From Rhypophila decipiens (lineage: Eukaryota; Ascomycota; Sordariomycetes; Sordariales; Naviculisporaceae): 64,000 bases of DNA. Each line of letters opens with the position of its first letter. The first letter of the stretch is position 1. The notes below the pieces were generated by a model. It did not search any database. It saw only the letters and a list, made by a program, of their open reading frames with translations, and had not been told where the DNA came from. The stretch is taken from contig MU858117.1 of assembly GCA_033297075.1 (NCBI GenBank), positions 114,404 through 178,403 of the forward strand. Direction: 5' to 3'. The translations under genes and the position numbers were made by a program. Of the stretch, positions 23,301 to 34,304 are shown piece by piece.

Positions 23301-26300
23301 GTGTAATAAGATGAAGCAGAGGGCAAGAAGTGTGATGGAAAGTTCCTTCTTGGTTGCGAGAGACATGGTGGAATTTCAGCCCGCGCCCTCAGTGCCGAGC
23401 ATCCACGGATGTTGATATTGGCCTCGATTTTGGCGCACGCGTTACGCGTAGGACTTGCTTGCGAGGAGAAATTGGGATATGAGAGTGGAGATGAGGGTAT
23501 CGAGATTTGATGTGCCTGAAAGTTGAAGGGTAATGTGACATTGCAATCGACAACAAGGGTCTATCCCATACATAGCCTGAAGCACTATCAAGCTTTGAGA
23601 GTTACCACACCAGGCAGACGTGGAGGGTTGTTAGTGTGATGGTAAGGTCAGCCGCCGTGACTGGTGATGGTTGGGTTGAGGGCCTTCTTTGGTCCAGCGG
23701 TTGTTACGGATACCCCTCATCAATGAAGAGAGGGGGATGAAACTGAAACCTGGGGACTTGTTGTTTGGTAGCATGGAGAGTTTTGGTGAAATTACGGAGG
23801 CAAGTCGGTCATCGAAACGAGGAAGGACTGGCTCTCTCCGTGCAATCATTCGCTCCGTACCGAGTACAGTACATTGCTCAAGTCACCACCCGACCAAGCC
23901 GGCATATACAAAAGTTGGGGTTGTTATATGGGCAGGACCTTTTTGGATTTGCTTTGGGATGTTGAAGTTGTATTAATCATGCCCTCCCGTCTTGCTCTCT
24001 CTGCATCATCGTGCCTTGAGATAACGAACTTTAGGTCAATCATTAACCCAATCCACTGGTACCGACAGCTTATCAGCAATTCGACATTTGGATTGGCGTT
24101 GATGCTTGGTGGTCTTCCCGGGTGGTGTGGAAAGGCTGATGAGATGGATGCTCTCTTCTTCTTTTGCTGTCGCCGATTCGTCGATTAAAATGAACCAGTA
24201 AGCTGCGAAGAAAATCGAACAATCATCTTTGTTTCAAGAATTTCTGGCCATTCAGGATACACACAAAGCTGGCTTTTCGAGCTGCTCTCGTCCAACCATT
24301 TCTACCTACCCGTCCTCCTCGTCTGCTCACTCCCAACAAGGCGAGAAAAGTCCCGCCCAGCCGCCCACACTGACGGGACCCGGGGACCCAGAATCCAGAT
24401 TTGCCAGATCAGACACGATACGGGTGGCTGCTGTCACCTGATCGGGATTTGGCGAGTTCGTGCAGGGCCTGACTCCCACACGCTGCAACCTTGGCCGATG
24501 CACTGTCTCGCTCGCGGTGTTTGGGATATAGTTGTGTGCGAAATTTACTATTATTAATAAAGATATCAAGTAAGAACGGGTTTCTCTTTCGTTCCCAAAC
24601 CAGTCATAAATGCATAATACGCTTCTCCGGGGGACGGCAGAGAAGGAGGGGGCAATTTCCATGTCCCATTATTACCATGCTGGAAACAGGGCCGACTCCA
24701 GGTTGAGACCTACTTTCTGGTTCTTGTCGGTCAGAGACGAGTGACGACAGAGAGGTGGGAAGGACTCGGCGCTAACACGAATCCTCACTCCTTGGCCCCA
24801 TCATTGTTAGTGCGCACATACCCTTGTTCGCTGCCTCGCCTGGAAGTCCAACAACTGCCGTCTGTCATCAGGCCTCAGCGGGCTGGCATGGACAGTTGTT
24901 GTACACCCACACCGACATTTGGGCGTGGAGGCTGGAGCTGGAGGCTGGAGACCCGAACACTCCCTGCATCGCTATGCGTTGGCATCGTCACGCCTCAATC
25001 TGACGCTGGCTTCCTGCATCCCCGGGCCCTGGCCTGGCACTTCAATCACTTCCAGCAAGCTTTTCTGTGTGTTTGCCCGATCGAGAGCCTTCTCGTGTGG
25101 CAAAGTCACCGCTTGCCCAAGACGATGATGCTCCCCCTCACTCAAGACTCACGGCTCCGTATCCGTCTTCTTCCTGGGAGAGTGGAGTCATTTTCCTCCG
25201 GTGCAGGTAAACCGTTACTGCCATTCCTTTTGCCATCTCCCAAGCCAAAGCCAAGCTCTTCTTGCTCATCGACCGTCGTGGTACACTTGCCGTTACGGAG
25301 TATCAACCTCGTGATTACGTATAGTCGAGCACGTGCAGGATGAAGAGCGTTTCGTGGAGGTTTACCTGCTCCGTAACGATTCACCGCAGAGCAAGACGCG
25401 AGGGCCCATGGCTCCGCAAGAGCCCGATTACCCCCTCTTGTGACGTTGCTCTTGTCTAAATTTAGTGGTGGTTCCGAACAGCACAACAGCGGGAGCTGGC
25501 GCATACACCACAAAAGACAGCACAGAGAGAAAACTTTGTCAGTCGGGAGCGAAAGAGCCCATCCAGACGTTCAAGCTCTGTCCCCAGGCTTGCCGTTGGG
25601 AGGAGCTGCCAACATCGAAGTGGAAGTTGAGAAGCGCGAGAAGTGATTTGCCGTACCCAGAACCCGAATCATGGCCCCTTTCTACTTTATAAGGTACAAT
25701 ATCAAAACAGATAATGATCCGTACCGCCCGCTATTGTGTACTCTCCGTCGTCGCTGGTTACCGTAAGTACGTACTTGCGTCACGTCACGAAGAGGCGGGG
25801 CTCGACTTGACATCTACGGGAACCAGAGCTGCGTCACAACAAGCGTCTCCACCTCGCTCAACTTGCACCGTTTTTTCCTTCCTGGCAGGCCGTCGCAAGA
25901 GTGCCACATTGCGCTAAACTTGCTGGTACAGTAATCACACAAACCCTTTAAACGTTAAAAAAAAACCGATTGCACAGAAATGGTAGGATTCTTTAACAGC
26001 CTGTAATCCTTAACTCGGCACGGATTATCAACTGTTTTATTGACCGATCCGGTGACGGTGTTGGGGCTTTGATGAATTTTTTGCAAGAGTTTTTTCTTTT
26101 TCTTCCAGAAAACGCGACCCCACCCGAAAATTCCTCGAGGGACACCCCTCTTTCGGAACCTGACCCCCCCTCCAGCCATCTTTCCATGCCGACACTTGGC
26201 AGCTGGTCTTGGATGGCCCCACTCGCTAGCTGATTCATCCAACCAGATCCGAAAGTTAAAGAAGTCTTGCCGCGCCCTCAAATCATCTTTCGACTCTCCC

Positions 26301-28817
26301 TCGTCTCTCCTCTTTTCCCTCGCACAACCAATCAACCACCCAATCATTCACTCCACAGTTTGGCAAGCCCGCCAACGAGGGGGAAAAAACCTACCACCGC
26401 ACCAAAGAAAAATCGTCAAATCAACGGCCTCCCTCACTGCAAATAAACAACATTATTCTTTTCAGTCCAATTAGGACCGCCGCCTTCCAACAACTGAAAC
26501 CTTAAAGCGTGCAGACCGTTTCGTACCTCTCAACCCGCACCGCTTAGTCACATTGACTGTTAAGCATTCTGGGCCTCTCATCCGCAGCCCAGCCCAGCGC
26601 AAAACTAGCCAACCACTGATCATCGCAGCCCTAAAAAGGCGCGCCTGCAAGTTGGTGGTTTGTTGCTCGCGGTCAAGCACGCGTTCGATATCAGTTATTA
26701 TCACGCTGCCGTGCATCACCGCATAGTGTGTCTCTGTCTCCCCAAGACTCTGAGAGAGCAGGTCGCCACTTGGGATTCACATCATTTCGACCGACGTAGC
26801 GAGGAACAGGTATGAACCAATTTCTATAGTCAACCATGCTTCCCATGCTTCTCTCTTGTTGTCATTGCATCCTCGGGCTTTTGACAGATGCCAAGTCTGG
26901 CTTGGAAACTGGTTTGCTTCTGGTGCCTTGCACTGCCCAGTGGATGTGCATAGGAGATAGATGTCTCGAAGGAGTCTCTCTCTCTTCCTAACCGCTGCAT
27001 GTCAACGCAGCAGGCAGCCCTACGAAGCAGCCCGCCCGCCGCCTTTTTCGTCCCACCTTCCCACTAAAATCCAAACAGTCTCCTCCTCTCACTTGATATA
27101 CATTTTGCTGCTGCCAATGTACAATAAACACACGACTCACAAGTTTACACAGTCACATTTATTTCTATCTGCATTTGGGTTAAGCTAGAGCACAAGGTGT
27201 TCCCTGTGTCCACACGAGCTTCCCGGTCCGCGCCGCCTGGGCTACGATTTCCAGCCAGTCACTGGTCGAGCGCAAAAAGTCGCCCAGGAATATTGTGCCT
27301 TGCGCAGCAAATCAGATCGCGACTGCGCGACTCCTGAACAGAGAAACATATTCAATCCGAAAACCTATCACCATCCCCAGCACTGTTTCGACCTATCTAT
27401 TGGTCATTTCTCAGTCCCGTGATAGTCGCTGTCTGCGGAAACAATTACTTGGATCTTGACTGGCGTTCAATCAACGACGGCGATATCCAGATCTAATTGC
27501 ATATCTGATTCCCATCGCTTAGGCTGTTTGGGGCCAAATCGCATTGCCGAGGCAGCACAGCAACCTCCTGACGATATCTTGATATCTTCGTAAGTCACGG
27601 ACAGGTCCTGCTTCTTTCCCCTTAACCCTCCACCTTGATCCAAGAAAGATATGCCTGGCCTGCTGCTGGCTTGCCCATCGCTTCAGACTGTCCCCAGCCT
27701 TGGGTGACTTCATTTCCCCCACGCTCGTTCTTCACTGTCTCGATGCCTCGGAATCCCTCACCATACTTGTCTTCATGTTCTGCATACCTTGATACGCTCC
27801 CGGAATTTTGATTCAACTCACTACACTCATTTGGCTCACGAGGCGCTGACAACCTGAAGCATAGGCAATACATCTGCCTGAAGCAGCTACTTCCATCACT
27901 TCCAGCAAGTTGTGCGGAATCGCGACGGTACGTCAATTTCTGTTTTGTTATCTTCCCTTGCAACCCCCGCCCCCACCAAATCACTAGAGTCCTGTCCGAG
28001 TTAGCTGCCTTGGAGGGCAGTGAACACCGCCACAAGCCGGCTCTCCCGTCCTTCACCTCCCAAGATAGCTTCCCCTCAACTCCAACTTTCCTAATCCGTC
28101 GTCACCTGCACTTGCCTCCTGGGCTTGAAGGCGACGGGTCCATTCTTAGCCTTAGTCTTTTGGCCATCTTTGGCCAGCCCTCCGCCATCATCGGGAAGAG
28201 TTGCCAATGCAGGGTTCCTGGGCAGAACTCCCACAGTTAGTCTACATGTCAGTGGTATCAGTTTTAGTCGGGGCCTCCCTCACTTGGTAGCTCGACTGAT
28301 CTTTTTCTTCTGTTCCCGCCTTGGTGCTGCCAGCCAGGCAAGGGTTGGGAGCGCTGAGCTGCTGCTGGGTTGACTTGGTGGGCCTGGCTTGTGCATATTC
28401 CGTCATGCATGCCAGCGCATCAAACTCGCCCAAGGCGCCAAAAGAAACTACCCACCACTCATACCCCCGTCGCATCTTCCGAATTTCTCTCTTTATATAC
28501 CTTAAAACTGGACTAACTTTTGGATAGACCCGGGAGAATTGAACTTTGGCGTCGCTTTGTCTTTGCTGGATTCTGTTTCGCTGAAAAGCAAAGCCTTCCC
28601 GCTCTCGCATCTGTCGAGACTTTTTTGGTGTCGAGAAACAAGAAGCCTCACCCGGTGTTGGGAGCCCTCTTAAGCACTCGACCTCACGTGGCCTTGCCGG
28701 GACACGCCTTGAACCGAGCCACCCAACTCTTGCCCCGCGACTACATCAGCTTGCATATGCCGTGTGCGACCACTTGCGCAGCTCACTCACCACTTAATCG
28801 ATTGCCAACGCATCACT
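20347..28817. other. Gene-poor region, 8.5 kb, ending in the hapB upstream region
   Basis: No protein domain recognised on either strand; the longest frame (24741-25343 plus, 200 residues) has no recognisable features and mixed low-complexity composition. A palindrome AAGTACGTACTT lies at 25765-25776. From about 26.7 kb on there are good 5' splice-site sequences on the plus strand (gtatga at 26810, gtaagt at 27590, gtacgt at 27928), consistent with a long spliced hapB leader or a noncoding transcript, but I cannot pair them safely with acceptors. Confidence 0.45.
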
Positions 28818-28847
28818 CCAATAGATTGGGTGCACATCCGGCCCAAT
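28818..28847. promoter_or_regulatory. Cluster of three CCAAT boxes upstream of hapB
   Basis: CCAAT at 28818-28822, ATTGG (CCAAT on the other strand) at 28825-28829, and CCAAT at 28843-28847, about 280-306 bp upstream of the hapB ATG. The first two form a head-to-head pair two bases apart. CCAAT is the site bound by the complex that includes the HapB product, and hapB of Aspergillus nidulans is known to be negatively autoregulated through such a box. Use here is inferred. Confidence 0.6.
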
Positions 28848-29123
28848 CCACAAGTACAAAGTTACTTGCTCTGTCCACACGCGTTGAATCCGAATCTCAA
28901 ATCGCACAGCAGGAGTTGAAGCTTTATCAACAGCACTGACCTTATTTTGTATTCGTCTTTGAGTGGTAACTTGCACTACATTTACCGCTGTTTCTAAGCT
29001 TATCGCATTTCCCCGCAAACTCGCCCAAACGGTCAACGCATCCCTCACCATACAAACACGCGATTCGATACCACCGTGATTTACGCGATTTTCTGACGAT
29101 TTCTCGTCAAAAATTTGCCGACC

Positions 29124-30044
29124 ATGATGGAATACGCATCATACCAGCAACAGCCGAGTCACATTCAAACAGGATACTCGAATTCTGCAGGCGGCAATAG
29201 CATCACATCGCCCTCGAGCCAGCATATCCCCCAGCACGGCGTTCAAGGGTCACCGATTCTTCCATCTCAGCAGCATCAACCGTCCCCAACACAGAACCAC
29301 AACATGTATCAACCTCAGTACGGCGTGGCATATGCGGTGCCGCAGGTTCAGGCAGCGGCCATGGCTGCGACTGCAGCGGCTTCTGGTGCACCATACCCAC
29401 CATACATGCAGTCCGATCCAACAATCCAGCAGTCTCCGAGGATGTCGGGTGTAAACGCAAAGAGAGACTCGAGGGGAGGCGCACGTTCGCCACAACAGAT
29501 CAACCAGCGTCGACTTAGCCAGGTTACCAGCCCTGGAGTTCCTAATCCGCAAGCGATGCTCAACCATGGCCGGGGTTCTGCAGTTCCTGCCCCCATGCAG
29601 TCGAATCAACAGATGCCCCCGCCGCAATCTCCAGAGATGACTTCGGGAACCGCAGACGAGTCGCCCCTCTACGTGAACGCCAAACAGTTCCATCGGATTC
29701 TCAAGCGGAGAGTGGCTAGGCAAAAACTGGAGGAGGCGTTACGACTGACGAACAAGGGACGAAAGCCGTACCTTCATGAGTCTAGACACAACCACGCGAT
29801 GCGCCGTCCCCGCGGCCCAGGGGGTCGTTTCCTGACTGCAGATGAGGTGGCCCAGATCGACCGAGACAAGGCTGCGGGCGGTGATACGAAGCAGGAAAGT
29901 GCTGAACCTATAGTGACAACGACCGCTTCTGGAGGGAAAAAACGGAAATCCGAAGGCAACTCGAGCGCACCGAATAAAAAGGCGAAAAAGGCTGTGACCG
30001 AAAGCCCAGAAGTGGAGGACGAAGAGGACGGTGATGACGACTAA
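29124..30044 (+). CDS. hapB: CCAAT-binding complex subunit HapB (NF-YA/Hap2)
   Basis: Sequence-specific subunit of the heterotrimeric CCAAT-binding complex (HapB/C/E), a nuclear transcription regulator. Single exon, 306 residues from the ATG in ACCATGATGG. Gln/Pro-rich N-terminus (activation-type). The NF-YA core lies at about residues 178-245: subunit-association helix beginning [20 protein letters not shown], linker, then the DNA-contacting [17 protein letters not shown]. The C-terminus has a bipartite basic stretch (GGKKRKSEG...NKKAKK), a likely nuclear localisation signal, then an acidic tail EDEEDGDDD. The start choice is supported by context and by length typical of the family. CCAAT boxes in its own upstream region suggest autoregulation. 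Confidence 0.97.
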   Translation: MMEYASYQQQPSHIQTGYSNSAGGNSITSPSSQHIPQHGVQGSPILPSQQHQPSPTQNHNMYQPQYGVAYAVPQVQAAAMAATAAASGAPYPPYMQSDPTIQQSPRMSGVNAKRDSRGGARSPQQINQRRLSQVTSPGVPNPQAMLNHGRGSAVPAPMQSNQQMPPPQSPEMTSGTADESPLYVNAKQFHRILKRRVARQKLEEALRLTNKGRKPYLHESRHNHAMRRPRGPGGRFLTADEVAQIDRDKAAGGDTKQESAEPIVTTTASGGKKRKSEGNSSAPNKKAKKAVTESPEVEDEEDGDDD

Positions 30045-32948
30045 GAAATCGGGCGGCTACGAGGAAGCAGTGGAAAGAAGCATCACATCTATACCCCCGT
30101 TTAATTGTTTGTTTTGAAGAATGTCACGATGTTATGACATGCACACCCTACTCTTGTTCACTCGGCTGGTCTCTTGAGAAAATGGAGCGAAATATTTTGG
30201 CGAGGAGTCCTGGTATCGGTTGGAAATATATTGTTGTTATCCTGTTTTCCTCAGATTGGGTGATCCCCCCCCCCCTTCTCCTCTCCAGCCTTCTGTTGCC
30301 GGCTTTCTTTATATCCTTGCCCGTGTGGCAACGTACATCTACCTGGCGGGCCTTTCCAATGGCATCGGTCGTTTTCTTGTGGCTCTTGTTTCATTGAGTC
30401 TGTCTGCACGGCCCAGCAGTTCGGTTTCTGTCTTATTTCACATAATATCCTGATCGATACAAATACAATTCGCCTCACAGCACACACAAAGCAAGCGACA
30501 GCATCACATTTCTACCAGCACTGAGAGGGAAAATATTCACATTTGTTTAGCACCGAGTAAGAAGGTTGGTGGTTGTGGTTCAAATTTTGTGGTATATGAG
30601 GATGGGAAGCAATCGGATGGAAATAGCTACAAATTCGGTCATATGGCAACAGGACCAAGATTGGTTTTTCTTTTCTTTTTGTCATTGCTCTTGTTTGTTC
30701 TCCTATCCCCATCATGCACTCATGTTAACACGAAATGACCGATACCCTTTTTATGTTTGCTTCATTTTGTTTGCGCATTTTGTTTTCGAGTATAAGCCTC
30801 TTTTCGGTTCCCCCAAGGATACCGTGATGTCGAGTGAGGTTCAACGAAGCAATGAAACAAGAAGGACTCTCACCGAGACACAAAAAAACAAGAACAAGAA
30901 ACCCCACGGATCTATGATGATGAGCGATGATATGGGATTGTATTGGCGTTCTTTGTTTGCTTATGGGATGATGGGACATGTGCGTTTTCCATGCTAGGCT
31001 GTTTTACTGAGCAGAGGATGTTCTGGAAATACCTCACTGCCCTTGCCCTTTTTGCTCTGCGTGTGCGGGTTTTTGCTACAGAGATACCATTACGTCGTCG
31101 TCAATCTGGCGAGTCCTTTGTTGTCATTTCTTTGTAACGCTGGTTCTACGGGCAGATGTTGGATTCCTTTTTAGATCAACAACCTCCCTGACAGGGCCCT
31201 TCTCACGAAACGATACATATTTCCGACACCGGGCACTTACATAGCTGTTTTCTCTACTGATTTTTTTTTGTTTCCTTTGTTTGAGCGAGCGAGCGAGCGA
31301 GTTTTGTTCTTATTTGCGTGTTGCCGTTTACAAGTGCGTTGTCTCCAGCGATGGAGAAAAAAAAAGTTGAAAATCAAAACCATGCCCAAAACCAATGAAA
31401 TACATTCTTATATACACTGTGCATCTTCATCTTGCAACAGGTGCTGTGATTTGATCATCTATGAACGAACTAACAAGGCATGTTCTCCCAGCCAGTGACT
31501 GCTCGACTTCCCCTGACACTAACATGATCCATTCTCCAGGAATGGACCTATCGGTATTTTGAACGAACAGACGGACGGACGGATGCTTTGACGAACCAAT
31601 TTGGACTTGCCCGTCGCCCACGTCTCGTTTCGGGCCGGGCCGTAACCTAACTCTTAGGTACAGTACCTACCAATGGCGGCGTATGTCATGTACTTTTATG
31701 GAATTGGCTACTGTATCCGTATGTACGGAGGACCTTGGTTAGCTCACACAAACCTGGAATGCTGACATCTTCCGCTTACGGTCACATCGATCACGCAACC
31801 AACATCTGGAAACTACAATCTTAACACTAGAGAACTAATATTGCCGTCGGTCGCGCAGAAACATATCATATATGATTACACAAAGAAACGAAAATACCCG
31901 ACGAGAGGAACCACCGAGTTCAACGGGGTGGGAGGGACGGAGACGGATAGACGGACGGGTGTGACGCGTACTCCGTACCAGCCTTGTCGATATGAACTAT
32001 CCCATCATCGGGGAACTTTTTTTGTGTTTCGTTAATGGTTCCCTCGATCAAAATTGACAAGGCAAGGTTCCGCCCGTCGTTCCCGTCCCGACGTTTGTTG
32101 CGGGGTTCGGCGGATCGATTCCTTTACGTCCTCGGGCTACGATGCTCGGTTTTGGTGTGATGAAAGTGTGACGTGACGAGACGGCGTGCGTGCGTGCGGG
32201 TGCGTGTGTTTGTGATTATGGTGAAATCTGTGTGCAGAAAATCGGACAGGCTGGTATTATTATATTATACGTACCCGAGTGAGGTTACCGAAGAAATGAA
32301 GTTTCCACTGTTTTATCTGTAGAGGAGATGGTTCACAGTACCCGTGATATCTGTGGTTGTCAAAAGTTCCGATCGACGGAATGTGTGAATAGCATTCCGC
32401 AACCTCACACACGGACACCGGAATACATGATAACGCACGACAACACATGCTATCCGGGCACGCCGGGCTACAATACGTTGCAAAATCGTGCTCAGTAATG
32501 CATGTGAGGGGCCCTCCAAAGAGCCCGGCAATAATGTGTGTCCCGGGCGGTTGTGACGTCTCTGGCTAACCATATTACGGCCCCGGCGTTATCTGATTCT
32601 AACGGGTTGGATATGGTTTGAGGATGTTATGCGGCTCTGCTCCCTTGAGTTGTGTTGGGTCTTTAATGCCTTAAATTCAAGGCATCAAAAACCTTATTTC
32701 TGCTGGTTCTGAAATGTCTTGGCACGGGCTTCGGTGCGGTGGCAGCTGGGGTGGGATGTCGCTGTTTGCGTGCACAGGCAAGTTCGAGTGAGTGACCACT
32801 GATTGACGACCTGCCAATATCTCACAAATCAACAGACGCCAAATTCTAATTTCCATTCAATTCAGCTGAAGCGAGAAGATAACCGAGGGGCTGATTAAGA
32901 AGAAGTGTTTTTCGACGATTATTGGAGAGGCGGCAAGACACTGAAAAT
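30045..32948. other. Intergenic spacer between hapB and LSM2
   Basis: Holds the hapB 3' UTR and the LSM2 promoter. Simple sequence: a C10 run near 30267-30276 and a GAGC repeat at 31283-31301. A 15-bp perfect palindrome, TAGGTACAGTACCTA, lies at 31655-31669. No gene recognised. Confidence 0.5.
31655..31669. repeat. 15-bp palindrome TAGGTACAGTACCTA
   Basis: Perfect inverted repeat around a central A. Related TACAGTA/TACTGTA palindromes occur in other spacers of this window. Confidence 0.9.
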
Positions 32949-33717
32949 ATGTTATTCTTTAGGTACGTTGAGCTGGGTCATCCTTCATTTGATACACCCT
33001 GGAGCATCGATGGATTCCCTTTATCACAAACCTCGAATGTTACAGCTTGGTTCAAACGCGGCGGGGTGCGAGTTTTGGGCGACGGGCGAAAAAAAAAGGG
33101 ACGAAGATAGAGGAGGTCTTCTGGTCAAGTGACCACTACTCACTCAAATGAGACGAATCGGTGTCGGGATACATTTCATGAATTCCACATATACCAGAAA
33201 AGTTCGGCCCCAAGCAGACATCATCTGGCCTCTTCTCAATGCTTCTTTCATTCAGCCCACCCGAGTTAGTTCCGGTAGAGGGAACATGAGTCTAACCTCT
33301 CGGACAGCTTCTTCAAGACTCTCATCGACCACGAGGTCACGGTCGAACTCAAGAACGACATCCAGATCCGCGGTGTTCTCAAAAGCGTCGACCAGTATCT
33401 CAACATTAAGCTCGAGGATATCCAAGTGGTTGAGGAGCTCAAGTACCCACATCTTGTACGTCCAAACCGCCTCCCTCCTGGGTTGGATGAGATTGTTCAT
33501 ACTAATTAACCACATCACCAACAGAGCGCAGTCAAGAACGTCTTCATCCGTGGATCAGTAGTGCGATATGTCCACTTGCCATCCAACGCAGTAGACGTTC
33601 AGTTGCTGGAGGACGCCACCCGGAGAGGTATGTCTGCTCCCCGACCTGAAGGGCCATCCGGGAAGTCACTGACTCAAGAAAACAGAGGCCGCAAACCAAG
33701 GCAACAAGGCTAAGTGA
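32949..33717 (+). CDS. LSM2: U6 snRNA-associated Sm-like protein LSm2
   Basis: Subunit of the Lsm2-8 ring on U6 snRNA in the nucleus and of the Lsm1-7 ring in mRNA decay. Four exons: 32949-32962, 33308-33455, 33525-33627, 33686-33717, total 297 nt for 98 residues. The 14-nt first exon encodes MLFF and joins across a 345-bp intron to give MLFFSFFKTLIDHEVTVELK. Sm1 motif: VELKNDIQIRGVLKSVDQYL then NIKLEDIQ. Sm2 motif: NVFIRGSVVRYVHLP. Donors gtacgt, gtacgt, gtatgt; acceptors gacag, aacag, aacag. Exon phases all agree and the length is the family norm. It is convergent with PSO2. Confidence 0.96.
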
Positions 33718-34304
33718 TGGACCTGCCATGTTTGAGGGGAAACGGCCGGAGGGTAACCCGAACGGAAAATGTTTGACTTTTGGAGGGAGCGATACCACCT
33801 GTTTACATGAATCTCAATCCAGGGCTTTCAAGTGGCTCCTCTGAGGTGCAAAGAAACGGCAAGCCTCACATAGTGATGGGTACTATCCGTATACCGTCCC
33901 TTGTAGCATTGGATGGTGATGGCGGATAGTTGGGACAAGCAAGGCGAATTCATATTACAACTTGCCGCGTCATCGACGTGCTCTGGGAGGACCTTGGCAT
34001 TTGATGGAGAGGAGTGGGCTAGCGATAGAAGAGAAACGTATTGTTTATGACTGCTTCTACAAGCAACGCCAAGTGAGCAAAGAGGACCGAGTTTGGGTCC
34101 AAAAATTAACACTCCTATTCTTTGATCAGGTACTGCCTGAACCATTATTCACTAGGTATTCTTCCAACGTGAAAACACCCCGCTTGAAACCAAACACCAA
34201 TCCGGCTTCCTCCAGAGCCATCAATGCATGTACATACCGTATATATCGCCTTCTTACACCAGCATCACCAGCCAAACGAAACACGAGAAGATTTCCCAAA
34301 GATA
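33718..34304. other. Convergent 3' ends of LSM2 and PSO2
   Basis: 587 bp holding two 3' UTRs. Nothing else recognised; the open frame at 33962-34489 is largely a shadow of PSO2. Confidence 0.5.

Noticed and set aside
24741..25343. 200-residue frame on the plus strand
   Set aside because: Composition is mixed low-complexity with no motif, splice-site context or homology I can recognise; probably chance.
33148..33561. 137-residue frame overlapping LSM2
   Set aside because: It covers LSM2 exon 2 in a different frame; the spliced LSm2 protein with complete Sm motifs is the true product.
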